Assembly: GCA_050084515.1 (NCBI GenBank)
Contig: CM114272.1
Location: forward strand, 40,114,001 to 40,178,000
Reading direction: 5' to 3'
Length of the DNA stretch: 64,000 nucleotides
From: Blasia pusilla
Lineage: Eukaryota; Marchantiophyta; Marchantiopsida; Blasiales
How positions within the stretch are numbered: position 1 is the first letter of the stretch; the number at the start of each line of letters is the position of its first letter. Positions 11,112 through 21,757 of the stretch are shown piece by piece. Under the pieces are notes generated by a model. The model saw only the letters and a program-made list of their open reading frames with translations. It did not search any database and was not told the origin of the DNA. Both the position numbers and the translations under genes were made by a program.

Positions 11112-11218
11112 GTTTGCGTTGATGAGGGCATCAACCTCTAAAGAGGGGTTCCGCTTGGCACTCGTTTGGTGATTACAATTACCCCTCTTTAGAGGTTGAT
11201 GCCCTCATCAACGCAAAC
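11112..11218. repeat. Perfect 37-bp inverted repeat next to the 3' LTR
   Basis: Arms 11112-11148 and 11182-11218 are exact reverse complements, separated by 33 bp. One arm is the normal pre-LTR region, whose polypurine tract reads AAAGAGGGG on the minus strand. The inverted copy and a repeated piece of LTR end (CCGCTTGGCACTCGTTTGGT, at 11150) look like fold-back synthesis at the minus-strand polypurine tract. Confidence 0.85.
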
Positions 11219-11885
11219 TTTTGTTATGTCAAGTCTCCTGGGCAGCCTACCCCTTGACACTGAATTGCGTTCTGGTGGCTAACCCGCAATTCCTCTTAGT
11301 CTATAGTTGTCGCTTTGCCCCACTTAGAATTATTAGCCTCTCCTCTTTGATAAGCCTGGACTAGTTCCAAGGAACTAACCTATCAAATAAGCTAACTAAG
11401 TGCGCAACCTTAGACTCTTCTGACTCATTCCTGTAAACATCACACTTGTTTACCTGGTCTACAAATCGTACTACTATTGGGTCGCTCTCGTATTCGACTT
11501 AGGCGCATCACTACGTTTACTTATGTAGCCATAAGTAAGATCACCCCAAGCCCCAAGACAGACTTCATCTCCCCCGCCGACGCTAGGGCGAGCCCAAGTG
11601 TAATCCAACACAAGGTCCTGTTCTAGGTGCTTATCCACATACGAGCTCTCACCTCAAATACTCCTTGTCTGTCCTCTTCACTTACATCCTAAGCCTACGA
11701 TGAACGACTCATAGCCATGCACTACCACATACAAATTGCAATCAACTCTGGTATCGAATCTCCAAATCCATACACTCCTTTATTGCAACACTAGCATATT
11801 CTAGTTACAACGGCCTTCGGCCCAAGATTCCACTGGTTACAAGTCATGTCTCTAGCTTCTCCTCGTACTAACGTATGTGCTTCGC
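11219..11885 (-). other. Untranslated region between chromodomain ORF and 3' LTR of gypsy copy 1
   Basis: This is non-coding on both strands. It is matched almost base for base by 34660-35317 of gypsy copy 2, so it is a regular part of the family, the 3' untranslated segment of its genomic RNA. Confidence 0.7.
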
Positions 11886-13496
11886 TTACGTTCGCTTAAA
11901 GTCTCGCAACAACTCTTGCGCGTGTTCCAAATCCGCCTCCGCAATCCAAGTCGCCTCCTTCACATGGTAGCCCTTCCATTTTACCAAGTATTCATACTTG
12001 TTGGCCCGACGCCTCGAACGTAAGATGGTCTCCACCTCAAACTCCGGCTCTTCATTTATGATCACCGGGTGCGGTCTCACCACCTGTCTCCGCTCGAAAC
12101 GTCCATTATCTTGAAGGTATTTCCTCAACAATGACACATGAAAGGTAGGGTGAATCTTGAACTCGTCCGGCATCCTCAACGTATACACATCCTCAAACGG
12201 GTTTGCCACAATCACATACGGTCCAGCATACTTGGCAGACACCTTCGCAGACAACTCTTTCGGAAGAGTGAGGTTCTTCACACTCAACCACACTTGCTCT
12301 CCAACTTGGAATCGTACTTGGCGCCGACTCTTGTTAGCATGCTTAACGTACCTCATTTGAGCCTTTGCAAGACTTCGCCTTGCTCGCTCTTCCCGTTCTC
12401 GCATCTCCACCAACAAACCTTCTGCCATCGCTTGTCATGTTCGTGCCAATGTAGTACCCTTCGAAAGGGCTAGGTCAAGAGGCCCTTCTGGCTCTCGTCC
12501 ATTTGCCAGGAGAAACGAAGATTCTCCAGTTGCAGAATGCTTGGTCGAGTTATAGCAGTACTCCGCCATGCTCAGCCACTTGACCCAATCTCGTTGATCA
12601 GCACTGACATAATTCCTTAAGTACTGATTCACGATAGAGTTTACCTTTTCAGTATGTCCATCCGTCTGTGGGTGGAAAGCCGTACTGAAACTTAGCTTGG
12701 TCTTAAACCTTGTAAACAAGTGCTTCCAGAAAGCACTGGTAAACTTTGGATCCCGATATGAAACAATGCTCCTCGGCAAACCGTGAGCACGCCACCAGCT
12801 ATCGAGAAATAGTTGCGCCCTCGTATAAGCCGTTGCGGAATCCACCGTCGGAACGAATCTTGCCAACTTGCTAAACCGATCCACAATCACAAGTATAGCG
12901 TTGTATCCCTCACATTCGGGAAGACTCGTGATGAAATCCATACTCACACTTTGCAAGGGTCCTTCTGGAATCGGAAAGGGATGCAGCAAGCCCTGTTTCT
13001 TATCATAAGAGACTCTATTCGCTTGGCAGGTCACACAAGTCTTCACATATTGAGCAACATCCTCTTTCATGTTGGGCCAAAAGAACCGCTTTGACAGAAC
13101 ATCCAGCGTAGATTTCTCTCCTTTATGTCCTGGCAAGGGTATGTCGTGACACTCCGCTAACACTTTGGTTCGCATTCTGCCTTGCCCTACATAGATCCTA
13201 CTCTGTTTGAACCTTAGTAAACCGTGCCTCAAACTTCTGTTGGCCACCTTCTCACCCTGCTTCAACTTCCTTAGGTACTCCCCTGCGCGAGCATCCTTCA
13301 TATATCCTTCACGAATCCTTCTTTCCAGGTCTGTTTCATTAGGCAACATTGCTCTCAAGACCTGTGTCGTCGATGGCATGTGTTCCTCCTTACGACTTAA
13401 CGCATCTGGAATCACATTATCTTTACCTGGCTTGTGAATCAACTCAACATCCATCAGCGCCAAGGTATCATGCCATCGCAGATTGTTTGGTGTCAC
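11886..13496 (-). pseudogene. Gypsy integrase plus chromodomain (one in-frame stop)
   Basis: A single reading frame broken only by TGA at 12435-12437, where copy 2 has CGA; this is a CpG-type C-to-T change. In order it holds the RNase H tail, an HHCC zinc-binding domain (H117, H124, C154, C157, counted from the ATG at 13496), and the integrase core with D187 (MDFITSLP), D249 (RDPKF) and E283 (DGHTEK). After the stop come a linker rich in Arg/Glu and a C-terminal chromodomain with YEYLVKWKGYHVKEATW. The chromodomain places it among plant chromoviruses, whose integration is guided by histone marks. Catalytic residues are all present, so decay is recent. Confidence 0.88.
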
Positions 13497-13685
13497 TCAA
13501 TCGGGTCTCAAAATACTTGAGTGATATATTATCGATGAATACTCGAGTCCTGTGGAGCCCTAGATAATGCCGCCACTTCCTCAAGCGATGTACCACCGCG
13601 AACAACTCTTTCTCGTGAGTAGGCCATCTCCTTTCAGTATGGCTAAGCTTCTTGCTCTCGTATGCCACCGGTCTCCCTTCTTGCA
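13468..13685 (-). pseudogene. Gypsy RNase H fragment, cut by MULE A
   Basis: The frame reads AGMLVQEG-type RNase H start, then VAYESKKLSHTERRWPTHEKELFAVV, the standard gypsy RNase H block. It ends at a frameshift near 13500, where copy 2 keeps two extra bases. Its upstream part continues 12 kb away at 25862, in the same codon phase as the gypsy reading frame, across the MULE A insertion. Confidence 0.85.
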
Positions 13686-13694
13686 CCAACATCC
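13686..13694. repeat. Target-site duplication (left) of MULE A, CCAACATCC
   Basis: CCAACATCC here pairs with CCAACATTC at 25852-25860 (one difference). The empty site in gypsy copy 2 (about 37129) has a single CCAACATTC. Nine-base duplications are the hallmark of Mutator-like transposases. Confidence 0.85.
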
Positions 13695-13695
13695 C

Positions 13696-13800
13696 GGGGG
13701 GCTGGTATTCTGGCAGGAGAGAGTAAGAGAGGAGAGGAAGAGAGGAAGAGAGGAGAGTCTCTCTTCAAAAAAAAAGGGGCCAAATCCGCCTCCTCTCTTC
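13696..13800. repeat. Left terminal inverted repeat of MULE A
   Basis: GCTGGTATTCTGGCAG is followed by GAGAGGAAGAGAGG repeats and AGTCTCTCTTC plus an A-run. The same layout, reversed, forms the right end of the small element at 59070-59163 (GCTAGTATTCTAGC and AGAGTCTCTCTT), confirming it as a transposon end. Confidence 0.8.
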
Positions 13801-14289
13801 AAAACTTTTTGACATATTTGAAATTTTCGTTTGCTTTCAAATTCAGGAAATCTTTAGAAGAGAGTAGGTAGTGGTCCACATTTGGCCCTAAAAACCTCCT
13901 ATTTCTGGGGCGAAAAAGGAGACATCATAAGACCACCTAAACATTTTTCCATCATTGTCCATGTGAGCCTAAGTTTCTTAACATTCCTCAGATCGGTCAA
14001 CAAAAAGCAAAGTGCCCTTGGTATTTTTGTTGGAGGACCACCCGGATGGGTACCTCTCTTTGCGAGGGATTGTTGCCTACATCATGGCCTCCCCTAATTG
14101 CCCCATAACCAACTTTCGCTTGGTTATGAATGGTGTCTGCTCAAGACCAACTTTCTGAAATGTGAAAAATCAGATCCTAAGGCTCGAGAAAACCGAGAAG
14201 TCGCACCTCCCAACCCGTAAGAAAGCTCACCATAAGAAACGAAAGATTTTTAGAAGTGATTTTCTTCCACCCTGCACCCACAACGATCT

Positions 14290-15425
14290 AACGGGTTGGG
14301 AATCCGAAATGGCAATCCGACAGGTAGTAGGAATCTTGCACATCTTAGACAAGAAAAGAAGCCTACAACTGGTTGGACGAATGAAGGGGAACGAGCCAAA
14401 AGTCAAGAAGCCCGCCACAATGCGCCGGTTAGTCTCACCGGGATAGAGTCCGATCACTCAAGCAGTCAACCTGTCGAAATCCGAGAGGTTGCCTGGAAAT
14501 GGTTAAAAAGTTGCAGTGGGCAAAAAGCAAAAAGTCGGAATCATACGGGTTGCAGAATTGTAATTCTTAGTAGCTAAAAGAACACAATCCACAAGTCCAA
14601 AAACATATTCTAGAAAACTTTTACAAACACCATTATGGGTTGAAAAAATCTCGTCCTTTATTACCTCCGTAGGAACCTCGGAAATGTACATTGAACCTAG
14701 TCTATGATTTCTTTAGCCTCGTCATCTACAAATTACTCCTAACTCTCCTCGGTGACAGTACCAAAGGAATGTTCTGGGATTCAAGTGGCTCCTCTGGCCG
14801 ATTGTAGACGGGGATCGAAAATGTTGGCGAATTCGAGAGCCTTGGCCCCCCCTAGGTACACCATAACAGTCCCATGTAACCTGTCTCGAGTCCCACCGCC
14901 TTCCTCGGCAGTATACCTTGTACGCTCTGCAATGTGACACCCATCCAATATCAATATCTGCTCCGTCCTCGGTAATACCACTATGGCAACCGCACAGGTA
15001 GAAGGAATCCAACACGTCTGAGAGAAGAAAAGAAGCCTACGCCTGCCTTTACGAGTTGAGGGGAAGGTGCCAAGGGAAGAAGCCTGCCAGATTGCCTGAT
15101 CCGAAAGGGTCTGATCAGGCAACCTGTCGAAATCATATAGGTTGCCTGGAGGTAGTAAAAAGGGTCCAGTGGTCAAAAAGCGAAAAGTTGCAAGGAGGAT
15201 AAATCCGACGGGTTGCAGTGGTCATAAAGTGAAAATTGCAAGCAAGAGAAATCCGACGGGTTGAAAAGTAGAAGACCGTGGAGTACATAGACGATCACAT
15301 TCGAAAAGACAAAATGATCAGCAAACATTTACAAGCACCACCATCGATCGAAAAAATCTTCTGCTTTATATCATCCGAAAAAAGCTCGGAATTGTACATT
15401 TGATCTATTCTATGAAATCTGTTGC
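14290..15425. repeat. Diverged direct duplication, two units of about 430 bp
   Basis: Blocks recur in order in 14290-14720 and 14965-15425: GACAAGAAAAGAAGCCTAC against GAGAAGAAAAGAAGCCTAC, GTTGCCTGGA, the ACATTTACAA type motif, GAAAAAATCT, and CTCGGAA..TGTACATT. It lies in the non-coding left arm of MULE A. Short half-sites of the palindrome (CCGACGGGTTG) follow each unit. Confidence 0.65.
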
Positions 15426-16057
15426 CAAATTATCAAAAAACTCCCTACTCCAAACGTTGTAGTCAAGCTGGGTCGTTGAGTTCTTTGAACTCACTCGTCA
15501 TCGTCCGAGAGCTCTTGCAAAATCACTTTCGGCCTTGCCCTCCCGATTTTGGGAATTGTTGGAAGTGACGATGGAGTCACTACCAAGGGTGGCTGGAACC
15601 GAGCTCTCGGCCGGTGGAGAGTTGTACGCCTAACGAGCCTTTCAGATTCGCCTTTGCCTCCTTGCAAAGGTCAAGCAGATTCTCGCCTTCCTCGAGGCAG
15701 AATGTTCTCGCCACTCGCCAGCGCCTCGATACTCGCCTGAAAGGCCCACTAAGTCAAACACCAAGTCACCCGACCTTGAGCAGAGCTCGATGAGCGTTTG
15801 CATCGTGGTGGCGACTTTTCCTTCCTCCCGAAGTGGGGTCTTGTCTTGCATGTAAATTCCGGGGGGGGAATTGTACAAACTATCTAATTTTGCACCCATC
15901 GAGCATGGATCCATAGGATCCTGGATCTTGAACACTGGAAATTGTGCTCGGGCCGAACAAAGCAAAGACACGAGGAGTGGTCCATCTGAAAATCAAGACG
16001 AAACAATGTCGAAACTAAAAGAAGCGCCGAGAAGATTTTCAATAATCGACTTTGGAT
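15426..16057. other. Left arm of MULE A, no gene recognised
   Basis: Open frames occur on both strands but none resembles the ORF2 or transposase genes or any family I know. The segment lies 3' of the ORF2 end. Confidence 0.4.
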
Positions 16058-16408
16058 CAACTCGCCGGAGTCCGACGGGTTGTTTTGTCCGGACCAACCT
16101 GGCCGGAACCCGACGGGTTGCGCTTGCTTTTGGTTTTCCAAGTTGATTTTGGTTTTCGGATGCAACCCGTCGGAAGGCGACGGGTTTCGCTCAGACCAGC
16201 CCATGCTCGCTTTGAGAGCAACCCGTCGCTATTAGACGGGTTGCATCCAAAAACAAAATCAATCGCAACTCCGTCGGGTTCCGACGGGTTGCGTACACCG
16301 GTTTTCCCCGTGTATGTGGGAAAGATGCAACCCGCCGGAAACCGACGGTTGCTCTCACCGAGCATGGGTCGCTCTAAGCCAACAACCCGCCGCCTTCCGA
16401 CGGGTTGC
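16058..16408. repeat. Palindrome cluster 1 (seven copies of the 27-bp unit)
   Basis: Copies start near 16058, 16095, 16162, 16218, 16265, 16327 and 16382. The consensus is arm GCAACCCGTCGG, three variable bases, arm CCGACGGGTTGC. Spacing is irregular (37-67 bp) and spacers are unrelated. It is located just beyond the 3' end of the ORF2 coding region on the minus strand. Confidence 0.9.
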
Positions 16409-18155
16409 TCACGGACAAAAAAAACCCAGATTGACTCATTCTACACATCATTATAAGATAATTGAAATTATTGTACAGGAATTTAGCCTTACCCGAATCT
16501 GACTTGTCGCGGATCGGAGTGGGTACTCGTTTTTTATGATCCACGACAGCCGTCCTCCACTTTAGCGACCTTTTGACGACCGGAGGTTGAAGAGCTCGTC
16601 CTCGCTCCCTCCATCCAACACCAAGAAGCAGCCCCTGTCACTCGGATAGGCGTGCGCAAAGGAGAACAAAAGTGCAACTGGTCATAAGTGAGCGGCAAAT
16701 TCCACTTAGGTACCTCGTCCGCTGGATTTTCGCCCCAAAGTCGCAACCCCGAGGGCAGACCGGCGATCAAGAGATCCACCGCAACCTCTTCCACCACTCC
16801 ATTCACCGTCCAGGCAGCGTGCCCGTTTTGTTGGAGCTTCCGCCCCAGCGTTGTCAATTTTTCGATGGCGCTTGTCGACGCTTGAGAATCGAAGTTGTTC
16901 ACTCATCCAAGAAAGAGGTGAATCAAGGAGGACGCTTGTCCGGTCGTTGTTTTTCTGTGTCTTCCCAAGGATGATGGGTTGTATTCTCCTTGGGACAACC
17001 CGGCACCTCTCGCTTCCGCTTCTCCCTAGTCTGGGACGGCTTGTCGGGTTTCTATGACCTCGGATTCGGTGGCGTTTTCTTGGCCGAGGACTGGTCCGAC
17101 CCTCTCTCCCTGCTCGTCCGGACGATCCCGCCTCTGGCCTCTCATCTTCAGGCTCTCTTTGGGAAGTCTCGGCCTCTGAATTTTTCCCTCCCCTCGCCTT
17201 GCCTTTGAGACACGCTGTGGATTTGTCTTTGGCTGTCCGGACCTTGGAAGCCAACTCAGCTGTCTCGTGGGCCTGCTCTTCTGCATCTCCTCCGAAGAAG
17301 TCTTCAGGCTAGACGAAATTGGGGATGTCGTCTTGTCTTGAGGCCACTGCATCATGAAGCACTCGTAAGTCCTTATCCGTGATGTCTTCAAGGTTGTTGA
17401 AGTCGAGCCAAATGGGGCAATTCTCCACCTCCCAATCCGACATGTGCTGACCCATCTCCACGTCGTACATGGAGAATGTCTCTACATCCGGCGGCGAAGC
17501 CCACAATTTCAAGGCTGCCGGTAATTTTCCCCACGTACTTGCGTTCTTACACTGGACGAGGTACCTGAATACCATCCGTTGGGCAGCTTTTAGTCGAACA
17601 TTATCGGCCGTCTGCTCCTGTAGATCTCGCTTCTTCTTCGCTTGATCCCGTTTGTTACCCTCTACTTCTTCGTCAAGTCGTGTGCTCGAGGGAGGACGCA
17701 AACCTTGAACATGGTCTTGAATCCAGGGTTCTTGGTTGGCTTGTCCCGGATGTCGTCGAGCCAAACCTCGTAATCTCCAGAACTTTCAAGGTTTGCTTCC
17801 GGCGGAATGGGCTCTAATCTTCTGAGCTCCGCCTGCAGACCGTCCAGCACGGACTTCCCAATTACCCGCAACGCGTCCCAAAACGACCATTCGCGTAGCC
17901 AATGCGAGATCACTGGATCGGACACACACGGAGGATGGTGTGCCGCCCTCTTCTGGGCCTCTGAGCCCTCGAGACTGATTTTCATCAGTCGTATCCTCCT
18001 GAACTCGCAAATCCCGGATAACGCAAAACGATGCACGCGATCCAGCGACACTTTCTCCCCAAGCCGACCATGCGGATCTTCATCCCTCTTCCGTTGACGC
18101 TTGATAATCGCCTTGAGCTCCTTGTAGAACTCGGTTCGGGGTTCGCAGATACCTT

Positions 18156-19306
18156 CAATCGGCGGCGACAGCATCCTACGTGGACAGCTTTCCTCCCTTC
18201 TATGTTCAGCCTTACGACGAGCATGGAACCCAAGCTCTGGTTACCGAGGAGGACTTGGAAAATCTCGACACATTCTGGAGGATGCGAGACCAGGACTTCA
18301 GAAGACAAGTTGAGGGCACGGAATTCAGCTGGATGAGGAATCTGCATTTCTTCATCTAGGATGGAAATCACAGGTTCATGGCGTGGACCAAGTTTGCGGA
18401 GGAGCGCCCCAACTCATTGGAGGCACATTTCTGCGTGAAGGCAGTGGTCCTTCACCCAAACCCTCATCACATGGCGACGGTGGAGATGGCAATGCATGCC
18501 ATGAACACGTGAGTATCTTTAACACTTTTGCAACTCGTCGGACTCCGACGAGTTGCTCGAATGATGAATGGGTTAGGTTTGTTTAGGCAGGAAGCAACTC
18601 GTCGGACTCCGACGGGTTGCTAGACTGCACGCTTTTCCGGATGTTTTTTTTTTATTGCAACTCGTCGGACTCCGACGACTTGTTTGATGGAACATAGATT
18701 TAACTAGTTTTTGGCCCAAAGCAAACCGTCGGAGTCCGACGGGTTGCTCGACAAAGTCGCTTAGAGGATGTTTTTGAAGAGTGCAACTCGTCGGACTCCG
18801 ACGACTTGCAATCTTAAAAAAACATCCGGAAAAGCGTGCAGTCTAGCAACCCGTCGGAGTCCGACGAATTGCTTCCTGCCTAAACAAACCTAACCCATTC
18901 ATCATTCGAGCAACTCGTCGGAGTCCGATGAGTTGCGAAAGTGTTAAAGATACTCACGTGTTCATGGCATGCATTGCCATCTCCACCGTCGCCATGTGAT
19001 GAGGGTTTGGGTGAAGGACCACTGCCTTCACGCAAAAATGTGCCTCCAATGAGTTGGGGCGCTCCTCCGCAAACTTGGTCCACGCCATGAACCCGTGATT
19101 TCCATCCTGATGAAGAAATGCATTCCTCATCCGGCTGAATTCGTGCCCTCAACTTGTCTTCTGAAGTCCTGGTCTCGCATCCTCCAGAATGTGTCGAGAC
19201 TTTCCAAGTCCTCCTCGGTAACCAGAGCTTGGGTTCTATGCTCGTCGTAAGGCTGAACATAGAAGGGAGGAAAGCTGTTCACGTAGGATGTTGTCGCCGC
19301 CGATTG
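18156..19306. repeat. Long inverted repeat, arms of about 525 bp
   Basis: Arm 18156-18682 (plus) and arm 18783-19306 are reverse complements with only scattered mismatches, around a spacer of 100 bp. The arm holds the ORF2 exon encoding PPFYVQPYDEH and EEDLE.LDTFWRMRDQDF, its GT splice donor and the first part of the following intron. The plus-strand arm is therefore an inverted copy of the minus-strand exon. It replaces ORF2 sequence present in MULE B (the KYTVSKIQWHIAIL region). Confidence 0.92.
18530..18936. repeat. Palindrome cluster 2 (seven copies, within the long inverted repeat)
   Basis: Copies start at 18530, 18594, 18657, 18721, 18783, 18846 and 18910, a spacing of 62-64 bp. Most have the arm GCAACTCGTCGG. 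Because they sit in both arms of the inverted repeat, six of the seven are three mirrored pairs around the central copy at 18721. Confidence 0.9.
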
Positions 19307-20495
19307 TTTTAGCTTTGCGATGTCCTCGTCGGATCAGATTTTTCGCGGACGTATTCCATTGTCCTTAATCGGCAAAGTGGAATCTCGGGCGTTAGGCCCT
19401 CCATGAGTGCCATTTGCTTTACCACCGTCGTAACCGGGACAAGAGGAATAAGCTACACGAAATCCAATGAATTGCAATTCACATAATTAAAAACCTAACC
19501 TCTCTTACCCGCCGAAAATGGAGTCGGTTTCTTGACCACTAACTTGTCCGAGACAGGGTGGCAAAATCGGGAACTCGTCAATCCGATAGAGGTCGATGTC
19601 CTCCTCCGGGCTTGAGTCGAGAATGACCGCTCTCGGCTTCTTCGGCCATGTCCACCATCTCCACACTGGCGGTCCTCATGACCTTGTCGTCATCGATTTG
19701 AATGGTGTTGTTTCCACTATGTTGATTGTGTCCCCGGACCGTGGGGACATTTCCGCATCTCAACACTTGCGGTTGGACGGGCTGGGCTATCGTCAATGGC
19801 TATTGCTTTTTCCCGCCCGCTTTAGCCAATTCGCCCTCCTCACCGACGGCCCAGCGTCAGGCGATTCTTTTCTCTCTTTTCGCCGGCGATCCTTTTCTTC
19901 AAGGCCTGCGACGTCTCGGCCTCTTCGTTCTGTTTATCTAGCGCCGCTTGAACACGTCTCGCCAGAAGCACTTGGTTGTGCATCTCCGCTTCCCTTTCCC
20001 GCTCCTCAATTTCCTGCTGCCTAATTTCATTCGCCAAACGAGGCCCAGGAGAAGCTGACGCAGGAGTCCTAATGGACTTGGGAGTGAAGCTCCCAGACTT
20101 GTTGGCTTGTGTTTTTTTCCTCGTCATTTTTGCCGGAAATGCCTCCACCTATGCCCACGAAAAATCCCTTGATCAGTCGCCTTGCTGATGTCGAGATGGG
20201 AGCTCGTCTCGCCTTGAGGGTTAGCTCGAATCGTCCCGATATCGCTCGGTCGAACCGTCTCGCTCTCGTTCCCTCCTATCGACTCGCGATGTGTCGCCGC
20301 GTGAAATGCCCCTTCAGATCGATCGGTCGCGCGCGGAGAGTGAGGAGTGAGGAATGAAGATTGCGAAATGAGAAACCGGAAATGAGCGATTTCTGCCCTA
20401 TTTATACTTTTCTAGCCGTTGGGCTGACCGTTGGGTCCCGTCGTCCTTTCGACAGCGACGTGCCGAATGTTACAGAAGTCCGGACGTGAAAAATC

Positions 20496-21153
20496 GCAAC
20501 CCGTCGGAGTCCGACAGGTTGCGCAACTCCGCCATCCTGGGTACATTGCCACGTGCGCGAGCAACCCGTCGGAGACCGACGGGTTGAGCGCCTCCGTCGT
20601 CTTCGAAAAAGAACGCGAGGTACCCGCGCAACCCGTCGGAGACCGACATATTGCGCGCCTTCGCCATCCTGCGAACGTCGCCACGTGCGTGAGCAACCCG
20701 TCGGAGACCGACGGGTTGAGCGCCTCCGTCGTCTTCGGAAAACAACGCGAGGTACCCGCGCAAGCCGTCGGAGACCGACATGTTGCGCGCCCGCCGTGTT
20801 TGGGACGAACGGGCGTATTTTGGGCAATCCGTCGAGAGCTGTTGGGTTGCACGCTTCCCTCATCAAGGGTTATGAACGATGGCTTCCCGTGCAAGTCGTC
20901 GGAGTCTGGCTGTCGCTGCACCACAAGCGACGCCCTTGCGCAACCGTTGGACGGCGACGGGTTGCACGCCTCGCCGTCTTTGGGCTAAAAGGCGAGGCAC
21001 CCGCGGAACTCGTCGGGAACAGACGGTTTGCACGCCTCCGGCATCTTCGAGCAAGAAGGAGCGGTATCCCAGCAAGTCGTCAGAGAGCGACGGGTTGCTC
21101 GCTTTGACAATGTTTAGCAGAAGCGTGCAACCCGTCCGATGCCGACGGGTTGC
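20496..21153. repeat. Palindrome cluster 3 with higher-order tandem structure
   Basis: Copies start at 20496, 20561, 20628, 20693 and 20760 with alternating 65/67-bp spacing. The spacers alternate between two types (one with CGCCATCCTG, one with CGCCTCCGTCGTCTTCG), so the true unit is about 132 bp with two palindromes. Degenerate copies follow near 20823, 20891, 20940, 21004, 21073 and 21127. Centres vary (AGT, AGA, GAT) while the arms stay paired. Confidence 0.88.
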
Positions 21154-21370
21154 AGGCTTCGATAAGCTTCGGGTAATTTCTGAGTTACCAAGACTCCGAC
21201 GGGTTCCAAGTGATGCGCAACCCTCTGCTTCCCAAATCCGGTAACATATTGCAACAGAATTGAATGTGTTATAGAATTGGATCCATTGTGTCAGACATTC
21301 TCCCCACCGAATTCATCTTGTCAAGTAAAAAATCAGGAGTATCTCATTTCCTATTCACTATAAATTAAAT

Positions 21371-21412
21371 ATTCTCATTCTCATTCTCATTCTCATTCTC
21401 ATTCTCAGTCCT
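21371..21412. repeat. Microsatellite (ATTCTC)7
   Basis: Seven uninterrupted hexamer copies sit in the region upstream of the MULE A transposase coding sequence, next to a short AT-rich stretch. Confidence 0.95.
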
Positions 21413-21757
21413 CCCGTAGGAATCTTCTTGGAATGGATAATTATGTTAAGCTCACTTGTGGCGTCTATCATCCGCGGCCCTTCCTCAATCGAAATCATTC
21501 GACCCCAAGCTCGTGAGTCTTTCAGAACCTTAATCGATGAAAATTTTTATGTCTTCGATTTCTTCTTCAAATTGGAACCATCTTTGTATCCAAAGATGTT
21601 AGGGTGGAAGGTACGGAAGACATAATAGGTGAGACGGTCCAGCCAAAGTGACCTCGGCACCGTAAAGTATGGAATCTCCACCGTCGTGAAATGGTCAATA
21701 CTGAGTTACGGCCCGCCTCGAATTCGTCTGTTTCCCAAGTAGACGGTCTAGAATTTC

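Larger units (their letters stand above)
16534..20148 (-). pseudogene. ORF2 of MULE A: unknown second gene, multi-exon, broken
   Basis: Minus-strand coding pieces match ORF2 of MULE B piece by piece. In order: a charged N-terminus (20148-19840; basic MTRKKTQANK, then a Glu/Arg-rich likely coiled coil EIEEREREAEMHNQ); an ASVEMVDM acidic block (about 19.6 kb); an exon with KQMALMEGLTPEIPLCRL and YVQPYDEH.TQALVTEEDLE (19440-18956) ending at MHAMNT/GTGAGT; an intron with palindromes; an exon with EFYKELKAIIK and DRVHRFALSGICEFRRIRLMKISLEG (about 18150-17310); then, past one TAG at 17309 in the same frame, a basic NLS-like stretch (RPRKRHRIRGHR) and a C-terminus ending 16537 (VDLLIAGLPSGLRLWGENP). 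I recognise no domain. A frameshift near 17720 and an inverted duplication at 18.2-18.7 kb also break it. Confidence 0.7.
20149..21757. promoter_or_regulatory. Divergent intergenic/promoter region between ORF2 and transposase of MULE A
   Basis: ORF2 runs left and the transposase runs right from this segment, so it must carry both promoters if the genes are expressed. It holds palindrome cluster 3 (20496-21153) and a hexamer microsatellite at 21371. A TATTTATA run at 20399-20406 lies about 250 bp upstream of the ORF2 ATG, on its 5' side. Promoter function is inferred from position alone. Confidence 0.45.

Noticed and set aside
11740-11775. tRNA-like GTATCGAATCTCC
   Set aside because: No acceptor stem or anticodon arm can be drawn around it. 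It is part of the gypsy untranslated region and recurs in copy 2 (35200).
20402-21107. Several overlapping 100-185 codon frames on both strands (20.4-21.1 kb)
   Set aside because: They are rich in repeated NPS.SDGL / DRRVARL-type peptides, which are simply the palindrome read in different frames.
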